From: a virus
DNA length: 21,974 nt
Strand: one strand, 5' to 3'
Virus record (IMG/VR): IMGVR_UViG_3300027759_004121
Span: 1 to 21,974 of that record
Shown here: positions 7,955 through 17,591 of the stretch, in pieces
Position numbering within the stretch: the stretch's first letter is position 1
Layout: each line of letters starts with the position of its first letter
The notes under the pieces: generated by a model
What the model was told of the DNA's origin: nothing
The model's database searches: none
The model's input: the letters and a program-made list of their open reading frames with translations, nothing else
Program-made: the position numbers and the translations under genes

Positions 7955-10900
7955 ATGCCAATAGATATTAACGCAGCAGGTACAGGTGGAACACACAGCC
8001 TTCGACGAGTAAATATTAATACTGAAAATGATTACATTTATTTCAGAGACAAGGATATTCCTGCAGCCATAGTAAATGGTGCGAGCTATATTTATAACAA
8101 CGGAATTGGAGCAATTGCTGGGTTATCAGAGGGTGAATTAGCCTATGCAAAAATAGAAACTTCACAAGTTTTAGCTCTCACTACTACTTCTGGTGGAAAT
8201 ACTAGAAAAAATTTGACTGGTTCTACGGCTGGAACAATTTTTTTAAACACTCCAATTGTGTATAGCAATATTACTGCTATTGGTATATCTACTCCAACAA
8301 ATCAAGCTGTTAAGTACTTTACTGACAGTACCCCATTGACTGGACTTACAAGCGGAAATACCTACTTCCTCAAAAACGTTGAATCAACCTTCTCTGGAAC
8401 AAATGCCTTATATACAGTTGCTTCTAATACACACACATTTACTACATGCGGACAAACTGGTCGTTTAGGCCCAAACACTGCTCAGATCTCGGCTGCATAT
8501 TCAACTACTTGGCATGGTACATATTTAACTCAAGGTTTATATCAAGGTTATCAAGACTGGACAGTGCCCGTATCTGGCGTATATGAATTTACTGCTTCTG
8601 GTGCTTCAGGTTATGAAGGAACTGGTGCTGGAACAGCTGGTAGAGGAGCGACAGTAAAGGGTCGTGTAACTCTTACTAAAGGTGAAATTATTACTATTGC
8701 TGTAGGCCAGCGAGGTAATGCTCCAACAGCAAATGGTCTGTATGGCGGTTCTGGCGGAGGAACATTTATTGTTCGCAAAACTGGTAACGAGCCTCTATTT
8801 GTTGCTGGTGGCGGTACTGCAGATAGTGGTGCTAGTGCAGGTCAAGATGCTGTTTTAACTCAACTAGGTGGATCTTCTCAAACTGGTGTAATTGCTGGTG
8901 GAGTAGCAGGATACGGTGGTCGCTCAACTAGTGGTCGTTCTGCTGCAGGTGGTGGTTTCTACTCTCGAGGTGAAAATGGAACTTTTACTTCCAATACATG
9001 GATTGGTGGAGGCTCGTTCTTAGACGGTTTGTCTATGTCTACTAACGCTCGCATTGGTGGTTACGGCGGTTTTGGCGGTGGCGGTCAATCAGATGGTGAT
9101 ACATCAGGTCAATCTGGTGGTGGCGGTGGCTACTCTGGTGGTGCTGGTGCACGCACTACTATTGCAGATCGTTCTGGTGGTGGTGGTGGTTCATATATCA
9201 CACCAACTGCAAATACTGTAGGTACTTCAACAGGTTTATATGATGGAGTGAGTACTTTTAATGGTGCTGCTATTACAAATCTAACTTCCTACAATACTGG
9301 TGAAGGCTCCGTTGTAATGACTATCGTGTCAACATTTACAACTGGTAACGAAGTTTACCCAACAGCTGCTGACTCAGAGGCAGGAACAAATAAGATCACT
9401 ATTGCTGCAACTGGTAGCTCATATCATACATTTGTCCCAATCAATTTTGATGCACAGAACGATTTAATCTACTCTGCAACTGCACATACCCTTTTAGATG
9501 GTGAAGCAGTAGTTCTTAATTTTAATGGAACAGCTCCTGCAGGTCTTATAAATGCAACAACTTATTATGTAAATAAAGTTAATAATTTTACATACCGTTT
9601 AAGCACTACTCCAAGTCCTACTTTTACAACTATCAATTTAACAACTCCGTCGTCTAGAGAAACTTCTACAAGCTCAACAATTAGTCGTGTAGTTGTAAAT
9701 ACAGTTCAAGACACGTTAACTATCAATAACCATGGTTTCTTAGTTGATCAACCTCTTATTTATAGCACTGGTGGAGGAACACCGATCCTACCACTTGTAG
9801 ACGGTTCAACATATTATGTATCTGAAGTTATTGATGCTAATAGAATTAGATTGAAGCTGACTCTTTCATCTGCTAACTATATCAACCTTACATCAGCTGG
9901 AACTGGTACTGCTCATAGCTTTATCTTCTCTACAGTTAATGCTTCTGAAGATACGTTATATATTGCTAATCACGGACTTGTTGACGGTCAAGCAGTTCGT
10001 TATTCAAATAACGGTGGAACTACAATTCCAGGTTTAACTAATAACACAACTTATTACATTAAAAAAATTGACCCTAGCATTGTAAAGCTTTCTTCTACTG
10101 CCGCTGGTGTGACAAGCGGTCCATATGCAAACATCACTGGTCCAGGAACTGGAACTCAACAGCTTTTAATTACCTCTCTTGACTACACAAATGATATTAT
10201 TACTGTTCCAGGTCATGGATTCTTAGCAGGAGAATTGGTTCTCTATGACGCTAAAGGTCAGACTGTAGTTAATGGTTTGGTAACTGCAACTCCTTATTAT
10301 GTTATCTTCATTGATAAGGACAACATCAAACTTGCAACAACCCCAGAAAATGCTTTAGCTGGAACTGCAGTTGACATCACTAACTCACCAGCAGGTGTAG
10401 GACGTCACACACTTACATCTCTAAGCAAGACTCCAGATGGTATTTATACCATTACCTCTCTTAACGTAAATGCGCCAACAACATTTACTGTTGAAGCACA
10501 GGGTAAAGTTCCAGAGATTGTAAAAACATTTAACCCAAGAACAGCTATTGATATTCAGCAAAACGCTTTCTTTATCCCATCACATGGTTTCTTAACAGGA
10601 ACAAAAGTAAATTACTCTAAGGGAGCTGCGGCAACTGTAATCTCAGGTTTAGCAGACTTAACTAATTATTATGTAGTTGCAATTAATAAGGACTACCTAC
10701 GTCTCGCTTCTTCAGCAGAGAATGCAGCAGGTGGAACTGTTATTACAGTCACAGACTTTGGTACAGGTGTTTCACATAGTTTCACATCTGATCAGATTAA
10801 CGGAAATGTAACTGGAGCTGGTTCTGTAAATATCACATCAGGATCTGTTCTTGTTTCAGGTTCTGGTACTCAGTTTACTAAGATTCTTAAAGTAGGAGAC

Positions 10901-13900
10901 AGATTCCGTCTATTCCCACCTAACGTAACCAAGACACATGGTGCTATTACATTTGCTGCAGCAGATATAAATACAGGTACAGATTTAATTGCTGTATCTC
11001 ACACTCTTCCTACAGGACAAGCAGTAGTTTTCTCTGCTGGAGGTGGTACAGCACCAACAACTGATGCAGGAGCTCTTGTAGAAGGCGGAACTTATTTTGT
11101 AAGAGCTGCTTCTACTTCAACCATCGCGTTACACACAACTCTTGCTGGAGCTTTAGCTGGAACTGGAACTGTAAACTTTACAGCAGCTGGAACTGGTACT
11201 ACATTTACTATAAATGCAAACACTATCAACCTTGACTTAATTTTTGCTGCAGCAGATGTAAATGTGAACAATACAATTACTAAAGCTCACAATTTTGTCA
11301 CTGGAACTCAAGTTATCTTTAATAACGGTGGAGGAACAACTCCAGGAGGTATGACAAACGGTGATTCTTACTTTGTAAGAAATACATCGTTTACATCCTT
11401 TACACTGCATACAACTGCAGCAGGAGCTACAAATAATACAGATGTAGTTGATATAACTGATGTTGGCGTAGGTATTGCATTTAGATTATATTCAGATCAG
11501 ACAGACTTCTCTTCAGTAAACGTTAACACAACAACTAACCGAATCACACGCACACACAACTTTGTTACTGGTGATGCTGTTAAGTTTGCTGCAGGTGGTG
11601 GAGTATCTCCTAGCCCATTAGTTGATGGTTACTATTATTTTGTTCGTGCAGTGAGCGCAACAGAGATTACTCTGCACAGCTCTGCTTCAGATGCTACATC
11701 TAATACAGGGGTTTCCGATATAAGTACTCTTGGAACAGGTTCTTTGTTTACATTAACAAAAACAACTCCTATCGGTCCAATTATTCGCCGTATTGCTGCT
11801 ATTGGTTCTGATACACAGATTTCTGTTGATCGTCCTTATGCTGCCGCGTATACAGCTGTGTCATACTCATACCCAACATTTATTTATGTTCGTCCAGAAG
11901 GATACTCACTGCACCGTCCATTTGATGGTGGCGTTGAAATGTCAGTAGGAACTGGTACTTCATGGGGTCAGATTGTTCGTCAGACTCGTAAGTATTTCCG
12001 TTACCAGTCAGGTAAAGGTCTACAAACATCTTGCGGTATTAACTTTAAACCATCTATTGACATTGAAAGTATGGTTAAGAGTAGCGATACAACTATCACA
12101 TGTAGAACACGTCGACCACATGGTTTAGTTAATGACTTGTTTATTAAAATCAGTGAAGCAAAAGATTCAGCGGGGGTTACAAGCACAGTTTATAACGGTG
12201 AGTTCCAAGTAACTGTTACAAGTCTTACAGAATTTAGAATTTCCAAGTCTGGTGGTATTCCAGAAGTTCGTGCTTATGGATTCCCTCAGTTCTTTGTTCG
12301 TGAATGGTCTGGTGGAGCTGTTCGTACTGGTATGTTCGACTTCCAGAACGGTATGTTCTTTGAGTTTGACGGACAAAAAATCTATGCTTGCCGTCGTTCT
12401 TCAACACAGCAGATGGCTGGAACAGTAGCTGCTCTACAAGGTAACGAAGTTATCTTTGGAACTGGCACAAGTTTCCAAGCTCAGCTCGTCGTTGGTGACT
12501 ATGTAGTTATGCGTGGCCAAAGCTATCGCGTAACTCAAATTGACAGCCAGACTCGTATGTCAGTTCGTCCTGAATATAAGGGTTCATCTGGCACAGAAAA
12601 AGAATTTAATCCTGCAACAGTAATAAATACATCGACAGATATATTTACAATTATTGGACACGGTTTTAGTGATTTACTTCCAGTTGTTTACAACTCAATT
12701 GACGGAGAGCCTGTTGGCGGTCTTGTCAACGGTCGTACTTACTATATTAGTTTACTTACTGGAAATACATTTAAGCTAAAAGCAGATCCAGATTCTGTAG
12801 GTTTTGTAAACTTATCAAGTGTTGGAACAACAACAGTTCACTCGCTGACACCTGCTAAGTCAGGCATCATCGTGACAAAGACTGTTGATACTAAGATTCC
12901 TCAGGAAGATTGGTCAATTGATCCTTGCGACGGAACTGGTGTAACTGGTTATAATCTAGACCTAAGCAAGATTCAAATGGCTTATATGGATTATTCTTGG
13001 TACGGAGCTGGAAAGATTCGCTTCGGTTTCAAGACAACAGATGGTCAAGTTCAATATGTTCACGAGTTTGTTCACAATAACAATCTCTATGAATCATATT
13101 TCCGCTCTGGTAACTTGCCAGCTCGTTATGAAGTAGTTACATACAGCAACCCAACATATATTCCATTCCTATTCCACTGGGGTACTTCGGTAATGATGGA
13201 TGGTCGTTTTGATGATGACAATGCATACCTCTTTACTCAGAACAGCCAGACTTTGGACATCCGTGGAACAACTGCAAAGTCATTTGCTTCTACTGGCATC
13301 AACTTAACAAATGATTTGATGACTGTTCAGACTCACGGTTTTAGAAGCGGAGACGTTGTTCAGTTCGAGTCTATTGGATCAAATGGTTTACGAGGATCAA
13401 ACCTACTAAACCCTCCAACTAGAATTATCGGGTCCAACACTTTTGCAAATCTAACAAACGGTGCTCGATATAAAGTAATTGCTAACTCTGCAAACTTAAT
13501 ACATTTAGCACCTAATAACGCAACTATTAGCACTGGTGCTTCATTTGCAAGAACTAGCAACGTGATGACTGTAACAACCACCTCTGCACATAACCTGACA
13601 AGCGGTATGTATGTTGGTATCTACGGAGTAACAAACTCGGTTCTAACTGCAAATCAACCAGTAACATCTCCTACTGGAGTTGCAAACGGTGCATTTACAG
13701 TAACAGTTACTGGAGCTACTACCTTTACATATCCATCTGTTGGAACTAACCAAACAATTCTAGTTGAATCTGGATCTATTATCTCTGAAGTCATTGACTT
13801 TACTGGTACAGGAAACACTCAGTTTACATACTTCCTATATCCAGATGGATCTTTAAATAATACTTCTGGTCCAAACTACCAGCCACTTATCTCACTACGT

Positions 13901-14347
13901 TTGAGCCCATCAGTATCTTCTGGTTTGACAGGTAAGCTTGGTGATCGAGATGTTATTAACCGCATGCAGCTTCGTTTGAAGGAAATTGGTATTTCAGCAA
14001 CAAACCTTGTTGACGTAAAGGTTCTTCTCAACCCACGCCTTAACAACTTGAACTTTACTGGTGTAGATGCACCTTCCTTGACCCAAGTAGTCGAGCACAC
14101 TGCTGCTGATACCGTATCTGGTGGAGTTCAGGTTTACAACTTCCGTGGAGCTGGCGGTGCATCCGCTGGTATTGAAGGAACAACAACTGTTGATGTAAGT
14201 TCACTCTTTGAAATGTCAAACTCTATTCTTGGTGGAGATAGCATCTTCCCTGATGGACCTGATATTATTACAATTGCAGTTGCACGACTTACAGGTAACT
14301 CAACACTAACATCAGCCAAACTTACATGGTCTGAAGCTCAGGCTTAG
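7955..14347 (+). CDS. Giant virion adhesin-like protein with glycine-rich and repeated beta modules
   Basis: This 2130-residue protein has four parts. Residues about 186-459 form a glycine-rich domain (DWTVPVSGVYEFTASGASG, GGGTFIVRK...PLFVAGGG, GYGGFGGGG) resembling the glycine-rich region of ALK/LTK receptors and phage adhesins. About 480-1310 holds serial beta modules of 80-110 residues with [NGSA]H[GN]F..G, a GGGT loop and TYYV. About 1332-1770 is a non-repetitive core with YFRYQSGKG and GMFDFQNGMFFEFDG, which I recall from marine myophage structural proteins; further modules follow. The C-terminus (about 1985-2130) has LGDRDVINRMQLRLKEIGI. TTAGGA follows the preceding stop, nine bases before the ATG. 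It is probably a major host-contact or baseplate-associated fibre; exact location is unknown. Confidence 0.8.
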   Translation: MPIDINAAGTGGTHSLRRVNINTENDYIYFRDKDIPAAIVNGASYIYNNGIGAIAGLSEGELAYAKIETSQVLALTTTSGGNTRKNLTGSTAGTIFLNTPIVYSNITAIGISTPTNQAVKYFTDSTPLTGLTSGNTYFLKNVESTFSGTNALYTVASNTHTFTTCGQTGRLGPNTAQISAAYSTTWHGTYLTQGLYQGYQDWTVPVSGVYEFTASGASGYEGTGAGTAGRGATVKGRVTLTKGEIITIAVGQRGNAPTANGLYGGSGGGTFIVRKTGNEPLFVAGGGTADSGASAGQDAVLTQLGGSSQTGVIAGGVAGYGGRSTSGRSAAGGGFYSRGENGTFTSNTWIGGGSFLDGLSMSTNARIGGYGGFGGGGQSDGDTSGQSGGGGGYSGGAGARTTIADRSGGGGGSYITPTANTVGTSTGLYDGVSTFNGAAITNLTSYNTGEGSVVMTIVSTFTTGNEVYPTAADSEAGTNKITIAATGSSYHTFVPINFDAQNDLIYSATAHTLLDGEAVVLNFNGTAPAGLINATTYYVNKVNNFTYRLSTTPSPTFTTINLTTPSSRETSTSSTISRVVVNTVQDTLTINNHGFLVDQPLIYSTGGGTPILPLVDGSTYYVSEVIDANRIRLKLTLSSANYINLTSAGTGTAHSFIFSTVNASEDTLYIANHGLVDGQAVRYSNNGGTTIPGLTNNTTYYIKKIDPSIVKLSSTAAGVTSGPYANITGPGTGTQQLLITSLDYTNDIITVPGHGFLAGELVLYDAKGQTVVNGLVTATPYYVIFIDKDNIKLATTPENALAGTAVDITNSPAGVGRHTLTSLSKTPDGIYTITSLNVNAPTTFTVEAQGKVPEIVKTFNPRTAIDIQQNAFFIPSHGFLTGTKVNYSKGAAATVISGLADLTNYYVVAINKDYLRLASSAENAAGGTVITVTDFGTGVSHSFTSDQINGNVTGAGSVNITSGSVLVSGSGTQFTKILKVGDRFRLFPPNVTKTHGAITFAAADINTGTDLIAVSHTLPTGQAVVFSAGGGTAPTTDAGALVEGGTYFVRAASTSTIALHTTLAGALAGTGTVNFTAAGTGTTFTINANTINLDLIFAAADVNVNNTITKAHNFVTGTQVIFNNGGGTTPGGMTNGDSYFVRNTSFTSFTLHTTAAGATNNTDVVDITDVGVGIAFRLYSDQTDFSSVNVNTTTNRITRTHNFVTGDAVKFAAGGGVSPSPLVDGYYYFVRAVSATEITLHSSASDATSNTGVSDISTLGTGSLFTLTKTTPIGPIIRRIAAIGSDTQISVDRPYAAAYTAVSYSYPTFIYVRPEGYSLHRPFDGGVEMSVGTGTSWGQIVRQTRKYFRYQSGKGLQTSCGINFKPSIDIESMVKSSDTTITCRTRRPHGLVNDLFIKISEAKDSAGVTSTVYNGEFQVTVTSLTEFRISKSGGIPEVRAYGFPQFFVREWSGGAVRTGMFDFQNGMFFEFDGQKIYACRRSSTQQMAGTVAALQGNEVIFGTGTSFQAQLVVGDYVVMRGQSYRVTQIDSQTRMSVRPEYKGSSGTEKEFNPATVINTSTDIFTIIGHGFSDLLPVVYNSIDGEPVGGLVNGRTYYISLLTGNTFKLKADPDSVGFVNLSSVGTTTVHSLTPAKSGIIVTKTVDTKIPQEDWSIDPCDGTGVTGYNLDLSKIQMAYMDYSWYGAGKIRFGFKTTDGQVQYVHEFVHNNNLYESYFRSGNLPARYEVVTYSNPTYIPFLFHWGTSVMMDGRFDDDNAYLFTQNSQTLDIRGTTAKSFASTGINLTNDLMTVQTHGFRSGDVVQFESIGSNGLRGSNLLNPPTRIIGSNTFANLTNGARYKVIANSANLIHLAPNNATISTGASFARTSNVMTVTTTSAHNLTSGMYVGIYGVTNSVLTANQPVTSPTGVANGAFTVTVTGATTFTYPSVGTNQTILVESGSIISEVIDFTGTGNTQFTYFLYPDGSLNNTSGPNYQPLISLRLSPSVSSGLTGKLGDRDVINRMQLRLKEIGISATNLVDVKVLLNPRLNNLNFTGVDAPSLTQVVEHTAADTVSGGVQVYNFRGAGGASAGIEGTTTVDVSSLFEMSNSILGGDSIFPDGPDIITIAVARLTGNSTLTSAKLTWSEAQA

Positions 14348-14351
14348 GAGG
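14346..14351 (+). promoter_or_regulatory. Strong Shine-Dalgarno inside the preceding stop
   Basis: AGGAGG starts within the TAG stop of the giant gene and lies five bases before the GTG of the cupredoxin-tipped fibre. It fixes that start and implies coupled translation. Confidence 0.8.
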
Positions 14352-14356
14352 AAAAA

Positions 14357-15646
14357 GTGCCAATTTTAAGACTTGGACTTTCTAATCCTGTAGCCAACGA
14401 GGATATTGTTCTTTATAACGCTACGGCAAACTACTTAGTTTCTGTAGTCGTAGCTAATAAAGCAATTAATGCAACTCCTTTAACAAAAATAAGCATTTGG
14501 GTTGTACCTTCAAATGCAACAATTCCTGCTCAGTATGCATATATAGCGTCTAATATAACTGTTTCGGTAGGTCAGTCATTCGAGACTTTTAGATTTGCTA
14601 TAAATAACGGTGATACAGTATATGTACGATCAACTCTCGCTTTAACATCTTTTAGTATTAATGGTGTATCACAAGAAGATTCTGCTCTTCCAGTAAATCT
14701 TGCTCAGACTTTTACCAACAAAGTTATTCGTGGCGACAACAACACTTTATATTTAGAGTCTGGAACTACAGCACAACGCCCTGCCTCAGCAGAAGCTGGT
14801 TATGTAAGATTTAACACAGAAACCGAAAGTTTAGAAGTAAAAACATCAGCAGCATGGGCAGAGGTTGGTTCTGGAGCTGCTGGCGGCGTAACTGGGCCTA
14901 CAGGAATTCAAGGACCAACTGGACCGACAGGACCGACAGGCGCAGCTTCGACTGTCACTGGACCGACGGGTCCAACAGGGCCTTCTGGTGGACCGACAGG
15001 TCCAACTGGAGCAGCTGGAGGAACAGGACCAACAGGCCCTTCAGGTGGACCAACTGGAGCCACTGGAGCCACTGGCCCCACTGGACCGACAGGTGCAAGT
15101 GTTACAGGTCCTACGGGTGCTGCTTCAACTGTTACGGGTCCTACGGGTGCGACAGGTGCAACAGGAGCAAGTGTTACAGGTCCTACAGGACCTACAGGAG
15201 CTACTGGTGTCGCAACTTTTAGTGGAACTACAGACGCAACGGCAGCATCAATAACTATTGACGAAGTTGCCTACTCTGCTATTGCAAGACTAGTTGTAAC
15301 CGCTAACGGAACATCCGCCTATCAATTTAACAGTCACTACTCGGGAGATGACCCAACAATTTTTGTTCTTGGCGGAGCAACAATTGCTTTCAACTTGTCT
15401 GAAGCTAGCCATCCTTTTAAACTACAACATGATATTGGTGCTGGTTTTGTAGATATTACTGCTGGATTAATCCACTCTACTACAGGTGGAACTTTAACCA
15501 CTAACGCAAACGCTCAAGGTAAGGTTACTGGAACTCTATATTGGAATGTTCCTGTAACAGCTGCATCTGGCGGGTATCGCTATATTTGTGCATCACACGC
15601 TGGTATGGTTGGTACCATTACCCACAAATCACTGAGTGCGATCTAA
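14357..15646 (+). CDS. Collagen-like fibre with C-terminal cupredoxin-like domain
   Basis: This is a 429-residue protein. Residues 1 to about 110 form a beta domain (MPILRLG..., [11 protein letters not shown]) shared with the next gene. [14 protein letters not shown] module, then GPT-rich collagen (about 178-284), lead to a C-terminal domain (286-429). That domain looks like a cupredoxin: a [15 protein letters not shown] strand, His352 in SHPFKLQ, and [13 protein letters not shown], giving Cys411, His414 and Met417. These match the His plus C-x2-H-x2-M arrangement of type-1 copper sites. Copper binding is inferred; the fold may serve only as an adhesive tip. GTG is chosen as start because AGGAGG at 14346-14351 overlaps the preceding stop at ideal spacing. 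Confidence 0.85.
   Translation: MPILRLGLSNPVANEDIVLYNATANYLVSVVVANKAINATPLTKISIWVVPSNATIPAQYAYIASNITVSVGQSFETFRFAINNGDTVYVRSTLALTSFSINGVSQEDSALPVNLAQTFTNKVIRGDNNTLYLESGTTAQRPASAEAGYVRFNTETESLEVKTSAAWAEVGSGAAGGVTGPTGIQGPTGPTGPTGAASTVTGPTGPTGPSGGPTGPTGAAGGTGPTGPSGGPTGATGATGPTGPTGASVTGPTGAASTVTGPTGATGATGASVTGPTGPTGATGVATFSGTTDATAASITIDEVAYSAIARLVVTANGTSAYQFNSHYSGDDPTIFVLGGATIAFNLSEASHPFKLQHDIGAGFVDITAGLIHSTTGGTLTTNANAQGKVTGTLYWNVPVTAASGGYRYICASHAGMVGTITHKSLSAI
14972..15006 (+). repeat. 35-base perfect direct repeat, copy 1
   Basis: This stretch is identical to 16412-16446, read by eye, in the collagen tracts of adjacent fibre genes. It encodes [12 protein letters not shown] in the same frame in both. 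Confidence 0.8.
15023..15054 (+). repeat. 32-base perfect repeat shared with a distant fibre gene, copy 2
   Basis: This is the partner of 1445-1476. The same peptide is encoded with different codons at 14972-15006 in this same gene. Confidence 0.75.
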
Positions 15647-15658
15647 GGAGACACAAAG

Positions 15659-16936
15659 ATGCCAGTTAAACGTTTAGGAGTTGCATCTCCTGCTGCATAT
15701 ACAAATGCATTCACACTTCTTACTACTGCAGACGTCGCTTGCGTTGCCTCAGTTATTATTGCTAATAAAGGAACTATAGAGCTCAATGCAACTGTCTTTG
15801 TTGAACCCGTTGAGTCTCCAGGTAACCCAGCTACTCGTGCTTATATTGTAAACAGTTTAGTTGTTGGTGTTGGACAGTCTTTTGAAACTTTTAGATTTGC
15901 AATGACCGTTGGAGATAAAATTTATGTAGCAGCAAGTACGGCTAATGCATCTTTCTCCACTACAGTAGCTTACGAGTCAAGTGGTCGATCAAATATTGTT
16001 TATCAATCAACACAGCCAGGATTTCCTCAAGTTGGAGATATCTGGGTTAATAGTTCTACTAATGCAGTTGGCTTGTATACAGGAAGTGGTTTTAGCACTG
16101 TAGCTACAATTGCTCCTACAGGACCTACAGGACCAGTAGGGCCACAAGGCAATGCAGGTCCAACAGGAGCGTCAGGACCGCAAGGTTCTGGTATTTCTAT
16201 ATTAGGCTCATATGCAACTCTTCAATTACTTCAAGCAGATAACCCGACTGGTACAGCAGGGCAAGGGTATATAGTTTCACCAAATCTTTATGTTTGGGAC
16301 GCTCAAAACTCCGCATGGATCAATGCTGGGCCTTTTGTTGGACCGACTGGGCCAACTGGTGCTACAGGGGTAGGTTCGACAGGGCCTACTGGACCTACGG
16401 GTGTTTCAGGACCAACAGGGCCTTCTGGTGGACCGACAGGTCCAACGGGACCAACTGGTGCAGCAGGTCCTACGGGTCCTACAGGTATAGCAGGACTCTC
16501 AGTCACTGGACCTACAGGTCCAACAGGAGCTGCAAGTACAGTCACAGGACCTACAGGAGCAACTGGCGCAACAGGTGCGGCTTCAACAGTTACAGGTCCG
16601 ACTGGAGCAGGTGGAACTTGGGATACAGTTCAACCAATTGAAGTTAAAACTGACACATATACATTAGTTTTGGGCGATGCTGGAAAACTCATTAGATGTA
16701 CAAAAGCAACATCTATGTCAATTATCATTCCTGCAAATGCTGCAGCAGCATACTCAATAGGACAACGAGTTGACATTATGCAGTACGGAGCAGGTCAAGT
16801 AACTGTTAGCCCAGATACTGGTGTAACACTTAGATCTACTCCTACAAACAAGTTAAGAGCTACATACTCATCAGCATCTATTATTAAAATTGCAACAAAT
16901 GAATGGGTCCTAGCTGGCGACCTAGCGCTTACATAG
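15659..16936 (+). CDS. Collagen-like fibre with trimer-tip-type C-terminal domain
   Basis: This is a 425-residue protein. Residues 1 to about 105 are homologous to the N-terminus of the preceding gene ([24 protein letters not shown]). [16 protein letters not shown] module follows, then a short collagen tract, a [21 protein letters not shown] module also present in the 625-residue fibre, and a longer GPT tract up to about residue 320. Residues 321-425 match the C-terminal domain of the 625-residue fibre (LGDAGKLIR, then GAGQVTV and [12 protein letters not shown]). It therefore joins the N-terminal type of its neighbour to the C-terminal type of a distant paralogue. AAGGAG overlaps the previous stop, ahead of the ATG. 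Confidence 0.86.
   Translation: MPVKRLGVASPAAYTNAFTLLTTADVACVASVIIANKGTIELNATVFVEPVESPGNPATRAYIVNSLVVGVGQSFETFRFAMTVGDKIYVAASTANASFSTTVAYESSGRSNIVYQSTQPGFPQVGDIWVNSSTNAVGLYTGSGFSTVATIAPTGPTGPVGPQGNAGPTGASGPQGSGISILGSYATLQLLQADNPTGTAGQGYIVSPNLYVWDAQNSAWINAGPFVGPTGPTGATGVGSTGPTGPTGVSGPTGPSGGPTGPTGPTGAAGPTGPTGIAGLSVTGPTGPTGAASTVTGPTGATGATGAASTVTGPTGAGGTWDTVQPIEVKTDTYTLVLGDAGKLIRCTKATSMSIIIPANAAAAYSIGQRVDIMQYGAGQVTVSPDTGVTLRSTPTNKLRATYSSASIIKIATNEWVLAGDLALT
16412..16446 (+). repeat. 35-base perfect direct repeat, copy 2
   Basis: This is the partner of 14972-15006. Flanking bases differ on both sides, which bounds the identical block. Confidence 0.8.
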
Positions 16937-16948
16937 TTAGGAGCAGGT

Positions 16949-17584
16949 ATGCCATTAAGTTTAGGAATAGCTAGCGGAGCTGGATTTTTAAAAAATCCTG
17001 CCGAACCTGCAGCTCTTGGATATAGAGTTAATTATATTACTAATCCATCTTTTGAAGTAGACACCACTAACTGGTTTGGTTTTGGCGCAGCTACTCTTGC
17101 TAGAACTACAGGTGAGTTTAATACTGGATCTGCATCTCTATCTATCACTAATTCTAATGCTTCAGGTGCTCAGTTCGGTAACAGTGGAACTATGATTCCA
17201 CTAGTGGCAGGAGAAGGTACTTACTACCTAAGTGCCTATATAAAACTTGGGGTCGGTGCTTCAGAAGCAGTATATTCTTTTCGTGTTCTACAATATGCGG
17301 CCCAAGACTCTAGTGGAACAGTTGCTGCAGAAACTATTGGTTCTCAATCTTTATTATATACGGGAAACTGGGTGAGATTGAGCGGCTCTTTTGTAAAGAA
17401 TGCTGGGGCAAACTTTGCCATTATCAGAATTCCTACAACTTCACCTGTTTCAGGTGAGATTTTTTATGTGGATTCTGTTATGCTAGAGAAGTCAACTACG
17501 CTAAAGTCATACTTTGATGGAGGCAGTGGAGGATTTTGGTCGGGAGCTGCAAATGCTAGTTTTAGTGGGGCAACTCCTTACTAA
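16949..17584 (+). CDS. Carbohydrate-binding-like jelly-roll tail protein
   Basis: This 211-residue protein begins MPLSLGIASG, loosely like the two fibres before it. Residues about 28-190 fit the galactose-binding/CBM jelly-roll pattern common in phage tail proteins: YITNPSFEVDTTNW at the start, GSASLSITN, a YYLSAYIKLG strand, WVRLSGSFVKNAG and IFYVDSVMLEKS near the end. The tail, YFDGGSGGFWSGAANAS, is typical of such domains in actinobacteriophage minor tail proteins, as I recall them. It lacks collagen repeats. TAGGAG follows the preceding stop, seven bases before the ATG. It probably binds a host glycan; no enzyme motif is visible. It is the last structural gene before the glycosyltransferase cassette. 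Confidence 0.78.
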   Translation: MPLSLGIASGAGFLKNPAEPAALGYRVNYITNPSFEVDTTNWFGFGAATLARTTGEFNTGSASLSITNSNASGAQFGNSGTMIPLVAGEGTYYLSAYIKLGVGASEAVYSFRVLQYAAQDSSGTVAAETIGSQSLLYTGNWVRLSGSFVKNAGANFAIIRIPTTSPVSGEIFYVDSVMLEKSTTLKSYFDGGSGGFWSGAANASFSGATPY

Positions 17585-17591
17585 AATATTT

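Noticed and set aside
14854-15254. Two plus-strand open frames rich in Arg/Ser/Trp or Leu/Gln/Val
   Set aside because: They are frame-shifted readings of the GPT-repeat DNA, stay open only because of its repetitive codons, and have no ribosome binding site.
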